Assembly: GCA_001785175.1 (NCBI GenBank)
Contig: MFSY01000122.1
Span: 15,491 to 32,707 of the forward strand
DNA length: 17,217 nt
Direction: 5' to 3'
DNA from: Candidatus Muproteobacteria bacterium RIFCSPHIGHO2_01_FULL_65_16
GTDB lineage: Bacteria > Pseudomonadota > Gammaproteobacteria > Acidiferrobacterales > Sulfurifustaceae
A program made the position numbers and the translations under genes. Shown piece after piece: positions 14,639 through 17,217 of this stretch. The notes below the pieces were generated by a model. That model did not search any database. It was given only the letters and a program-made list of their open reading frames with translations, and was not told the DNA's origin. Within the stretch, counting starts at the first letter, position 1. Every line of letters starts with the position of its first letter.

Positions 14639-14788
14639 GGGAGCCTCCAAAAATTGCCTCTCAAAATTGCTTCTCATGTAGGTTGGGTTAAGCCGCGCAA
14701 GCGTCGAACCCAACAAAATCATATTGTTTGGCGCTATTCGATGGATTCGCTGCGCTTAATCCACTCTACTGAATTTTTAGAGGCTCCC
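14639..14788. repeat. 150-bp MITE-like element with 17-bp inverted ends
   Basis: The ends GGGAGCCTCCAAAAATT (14639-14655) and AATTTTTAGAGGCTCCC (14772-14788) are inverted repeats matching at 16 of 17 positions. The interior carries the palindrome GTTGGGTT (14682-14689) / AACCCAAC (14707-14714), part of the dispersed GTAGGTTGGGTT-type intergenic repeat I recall from many genomes, and a second, GGATT...AATCC, at about 14741-14761. No transposase is present. The composite structure suggests one repeat inserted within another. Confidence 0.72.
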
Positions 14789-14918
14789 TTACATTGAATT
14801 GAATGTTGGTTATGAGGGAACCTTACGGATACCGTCACTTTAGCATCTTGCGGCTTGCATTTCCTCAGATTCGACCAACAGCGGGAGAATGGGTTAAGGT
14901 GTTTGGCCGGGGCGGCCC

Positions 14919-14942
14919 CGCAAACGCCGGGAGGCGTTTGCG
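14919..14942. repeat. Perfect 10-bp hairpin with GGGA loop
   Basis: CGCAAACGCC (14919-14928) and GGCGTTTGCG (14933-14942) pair perfectly around GGGA, the same loop as the 10851-10870 hairpin in the other repeat. Adjacent GGGGCGGCCCCG at 14909-14920 adds a second short palindrome. No T-tract follows. Confidence 0.6.
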
Positions 14943-15044
14943 TCCCGTGCCGCGGCAATTTAAGCTGCCCGGCCTGGAAATATTCCGTATGCACCCCGCG
15001 TCCGCCCGGTGAAAATGCCGGTCGGGGCGGCCGGGTGATCGGAA

Positions 15045-15053
15045 TGATAAAAT
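15045..15053 (+). promoter_or_regulatory. Possible extended -10 promoter for block D
   Basis: TGATAAAAT is an extended -10 (TGn plus TAAAAT, 5/6 of consensus) in an AT-rich patch about 31 bases before the GTG at 15084. No -35 is recognisable at the expected distance (the region there is GC-only), so the call rests on the extended -10 alone. Confidence 0.35.
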
Positions 15054-15083
15054 GGAAATCCCACTTAACCATTTGAATCTGCC

Positions 15084-16319
15084 GTGACTGGCGTGCGTCG
15101 CTTTCATTTGTTTGAAATCGGGGATTTGCCCGGGTGTCCCGCGATTATTCGCGACGCCTTCACCGATTACCTGCGCTACGCCCAGGATACCTTCCGCCCC
15201 TATCTCGCCATCGTCACGCTGTTGCATCGCGCGCTCGAGCGAACCGGCGCAACCCGGATTGTCGATCTGTGCTCCGGCGGCGCCGGCCCCTGGCCGCACC
15301 TCTTGCCGGCCCTGTCCGATGCGGGCAGCCACATTCGGGTGAGCATGACCGACAAGTTCATCAATCGCGCGGCCCTGACCCATGCGTGCGCGCAACTGCC
15401 GGGCCGGGGAGATTTTGTTCCCGAACCGGTGGACGCCATGGCCGTGCCGGAATCGCTCCACGGCTTCCGCACGCTCTTCAGCGCCTTTCACCACTTCCCG
15501 CCGAATGCGGCCCGGGACATCCTGGCCGACGCGGTGCGCCGCGGGCAGGGCATCGGCATCTTTGAAATCACGCAACGCAGTCGCCGCGGTATATTGCGCG
15601 CCTCGGCGATATTTCCGCTCGTGCTGCTCTGGGCGCCGCGGTTACGCCCGTTCCGCTGGTCACGATTCTTGCTGACATGGCTTGTGCCGCTGATGCCAGT
15701 GATCGCGCTATTCGATAGCCTGGTGTCCTGCCTGCGCACCTATACGCCCGATGAATTGCGCGCACTCACCACCCAGGCCGACCCCGAAGGCATATATGTC
15801 TGGGAAATCGGCGAGGTACCGGCGGAAAAATCCACCGTGCCGATCACATACCTGCTGGGTTACCCCCTAAGCGCCGCGGGGCGGCGCCCCCATCTCCGCC
15901 ATGCCGACATCTGCACGCTCCTGCCGCATACCGGAAACATGTGTCTGCTGGAGACGGTGCAGGACTGGAACGACGAAGAGATCACCTGCCTCGTGAATTC
16001 ACACCGCGATCCGGACAATCCGCTGCGCCGCCGCGGCATCCTGCCGGCCGTGTGCGGCGTGGAATACGCGGCGCAGGCGATGGGGGTGCACGGACGATTG
16101 GTGGCGCGGAGCAAGTCCAAACCGAGCGCCGGTTATCTGGTCAGCTTGCGCGACCTGTCGCTCAAGGTCGACCGCCTCGACCAGATCGAGGGCGCGCTCA
16201 CGGTCCGGGCCCGGCGTCTGGCGCACAGCGGAGACAGCGTCATGTGCGAGTTTTCCGTGGGCGCCGGCGATCAGGTCCTCGTCAGCGGCCGTGCCACGCT
16301 GCTGCTGGAAGTGCGATAA
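15084..16319 (+). CDS. Fusion: methyltransferase-like domain plus ApeP-type dehydratase
   Basis: 411 residues in one continuous frame. Residues 1 to about 262 look like a class I SAM-dependent methyltransferase: motif I is IVDLCSGGAGPW (59-70), MTD (88-90) ends the next strand, and SAFHHFP (133-139) is at the motif IV region. A hydrophobic stretch (about 176-216) may touch the membrane. Residues 270-411 are a hotdog dehydratase of the ApeP/FabA-like type: LLPHTGNMCLLETV (279-292) with His282, and GVEYAAQAMGVHG (325-337) with Glu327, the expected His/Glu pair. In aryl polyene synthesis ApeP works with ApeI; the ApeI-like partner here is the 100-residue protein encoded at 5506-5808. The start is GTG at 15084 with a weak ribosome-binding site. 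The methyl acceptor is unknown; an aryl ring or phenol would fit but is inferred. Confidence 0.85.
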   Translation: MTGVRRFHLFEIGDLPGCPAIIRDAFTDYLRYAQDTFRPYLAIVTLLHRALERTGATRIVDLCSGGAGPWPHLLPALSDAGSHIRVSMTDKFINRAALTHACAQLPGRGDFVPEPVDAMAVPESLHGFRTLFSAFHHFPPNAARDILADAVRRGQGIGIFEITQRSRRGILRASAIFPLVLLWAPRLRPFRWSRFLLTWLVPLMPVIALFDSLVSCLRTYTPDELRALTTQADPEGIYVWEIGEVPAEKSTVPITYLLGYPLSAAGRRPHLRHADICTLLPHTGNMCLLETVQDWNDEEITCLVNSHRDPDNPLRRRGILPAVCGVEYAAQAMGVHGRLVARSKSKPSAGYLVSLRDLSLKVDRLDQIEGALTVRARRLAHSGDSVMCEFSVGAGDQVLVSGRATLLLEVR

Positions 16320-16399
16320 TACCAGCATGAACAACAAGCAAGCCCAGGCCGGGCCTGAATGTGCGCTGGCCAGGTGATCTCGATCAACGGGGGGATGAT

Positions 16400-17167
16400 A
16401 TGAAGTTCGCGGTGGTGATTCCGGCCTACAACGAGGCGGCCACGATCCGCGACGTTGCGACGCGCGCGCTGGCGCAATGTCCGCATGTGATCGTGGTGGA
16501 CGACGGCTCCACGGACGGCACGGCCGGCGCGGTCGCCGGGCTGCCGCTGACGCTGCTGCGCCACGAAACCAACCAGGGCAAGGCCGCGAGCCTGTGGGAC
16601 GGCATGCAGCGCGCGCTCGCGCACGGCGCCGCGGCGGTGATCACGCTTGACGCCGACGGCCAGCATCGCCCCGAGGATATCCCGCAACTGATCGAGATGA
16701 GCGAACGCCGCCCCGGCGAGATCATCATCGGCTCGCGCATGGCGGAGAAATCGGCCTTCCCGCGCCGCCGGCTCGTCGCCAACCAGGCGGCGAACTTCTG
16801 GATTTCGTGGGCCTCCGGTTACCGGATCAGCGACAGCCAGTCGGGATTCCGGCTGTATCCGGCGGCGCTGCTGCAACGCATCGTGGTTCCGCACGACCAT
16901 GCGCACGGGTTCGTGTTCGAGAGCGAGATCCTGATCGAGGCCGCGCGCCTCGGGGTGCACAGCGCACCGGTGCCGATCGCCGCGATCTATCAGCCGGGCG
17001 CGCGCGCCAGCCACTTCCGCACGGTGCTCGACGTCCTGCGCATCGCGCGCATGGTGGCATGGAAATTATTCGTGCGCGGCTTTTATCCGCAGGGGCTGTA
17101 CCGCTCCTTCATTCGCCTGCGCCTGCGCGCGCTCCTGCCCGGCGGCCGGGCCGGCCGGCCCACGTGA
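16400..17167 (+). CDS. Family 2 glycosyltransferase (dolichyl-phosphate mannose synthase-like)
   Basis: 255 residues from ATG at 16400, with a G-rich ribosome-binding site (GGGGGGA, 16389-16395). A GTG at 16361 is in frame but adds 13 unrelated residues. GT-A fold motifs are clear: VVIPAYNEA (5-13), VVDDGSTDGT (32-41), NQGKAASLWDG (58-68), the DxD-type LDADGQH (83-89) that binds the metal and nucleotide sugar, GSRM (111-114) and DSQSGFRLYP (145-154). No C-terminal membrane helices are seen, as in DPM1-type enzymes. GT2 proteins of this type are regular members of aryl polyene and xanthomonadin clusters and may glycosylate or otherwise help assemble the lipid product. It lies 80 bases downstream of the fusion gene and is probably in the same operon. 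Confidence 0.92.
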   Translation: MKFAVVIPAYNEAATIRDVATRALAQCPHVIVVDDGSTDGTAGAVAGLPLTLLRHETNQGKAASLWDGMQRALAHGAAAVITLDADGQHRPEDIPQLIEMSERRPGEIIIGSRMAEKSAFPRRRLVANQAANFWISWASGYRISDSQSGFRLYPAALLQRIVVPHDHAHGFVFESEILIEAARLGVHSAPVPIAAIYQPGARASHFRTVLDVLRIARMVAWKLFVRGFYPQGLYRSFIRLRLRALLPGGRAGRPT

Positions 17168-17217
17168 TGGATTCCGGAAAAAATGTGCTAGATTTAATCG
17201 TATATGATTATTCACCG
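17167..17217 (+). CDS. Possible start of a further gene, cut by the window edge
   Basis: An ATG at 17167-17169 overlaps the glycosyltransferase stop as TGATG and stays open to the last base, giving 17 residues beginning MDSGKNVLDLIVYDYSP. The coupling overlap resembles others in this cluster, but there is no Shine-Dalgarno site and the bases after 17170 are AT-rich, including TATGAT at 17203-17208, which could be a promoter instead. No family can be named from so little. Confidence 0.3.
   Translation, partial: MDSGKNVLDLIVYDYSP

Larger units (their letters stand above)
14577..15083. other. 507-bp divergent intergenic region between blocks C and D
   Basis: No credible gene is seen. It holds a 150-bp inverted-repeat element (14639-14788), a perfect 10-bp hairpin (14919-14942) and a possible promoter for block D near 15045-15053. 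No good block C promoter is visible between the element and the ATG at 14576. That promoter is therefore either weak and activator-dependent or lies upstream of or inside the repeat. The stretch 14789-14900 is less GC-rich than the genes but shows no recognisable motif. Confidence 0.6.

Noticed and set aside
16327..16377. Sixteen-residue open frame before the glycosyltransferase gene, considered as a leader peptide
   Set aside because: It has no ribosome-binding site, no run of regulatory codons and no attenuator-like hairpin with a T-tract after it.

Overview
GC-rich bacterial DNA, most likely from a gammaproteobacterium. The protein families (aryl-polyene-type ketosynthases, LpxL-type acyltransferase, ABC-2 exporter) and the dispersed intergenic repeats fit this, but no rRNA or housekeeping marker is present, so no genus is claimed. 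The first ~690 bases hold only repeats. The rest is a densely packed natural-product locus that joins aryl-polyene (APE)/flexirubin-type type II polyketide genes to dialkylresorcinol (DAR)-type genes.

Layout. Block A (minus, 5808 to 689): small FabZ/ApeI-like dehydratase, LpxL-like acyltransferase, FabF-like ketosynthase (KS), ApeC-like chain-length factor, secreted serine hydrolase. Block B (plus, 5982 to 10823), divergent from A across a 173-bp region with a plausible promoter on each strand: ABC ATPase, ABC-2 permease, a 106-bp palindromic repeat, acyl carrier protein (ACP), a second KS, and a KS-beta partner whose catalytic Cys is Gln. Block C (minus, 14576 to 10994), convergent with B across a MITE-like palindromic element: DarA-like flavodoxin-fold protein, DarB-like KAS III/cyclase, an unrecognised 137-residue protein, and a BtrH-like protein with a visible Cys-His-Asp set. 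Block D (plus, 15084 onward): a methyltransferase-ApeP-type dehydratase fusion, a family 2 glycosyltransferase, and perhaps the first codons of another gene cut by the window edge.

How they may work together (inference): the ACP carries a growing polyene built by one or both KS/partner pairs, with dehydration by the ApeI-like and ApeP-like hotdog proteins. DarB-like and DarA-like proteins would join two acyl chains and aromatise the ring to a resorcinol. The LpxL-like, BtrH-like or serine hydrolase proteins are candidates for attaching the acyl chain, the methyltransferase domain and glycosyltransferase for tailoring, and the ABC pair for export. The expected product is a flexirubin-like or aryl-polyene lipid pigment. 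No ketoreductase, starter-unit ligase, ammonia lyase, phosphopantetheinyl transferase or MMPL exporter is visible, so the locus probably continues beyond the right edge.

The intergenic DNA is rich in short palindromic repeats of at least five kinds. One supplies the stop codon of the KS-beta gene, and one lies upstream of the darA-like gene.
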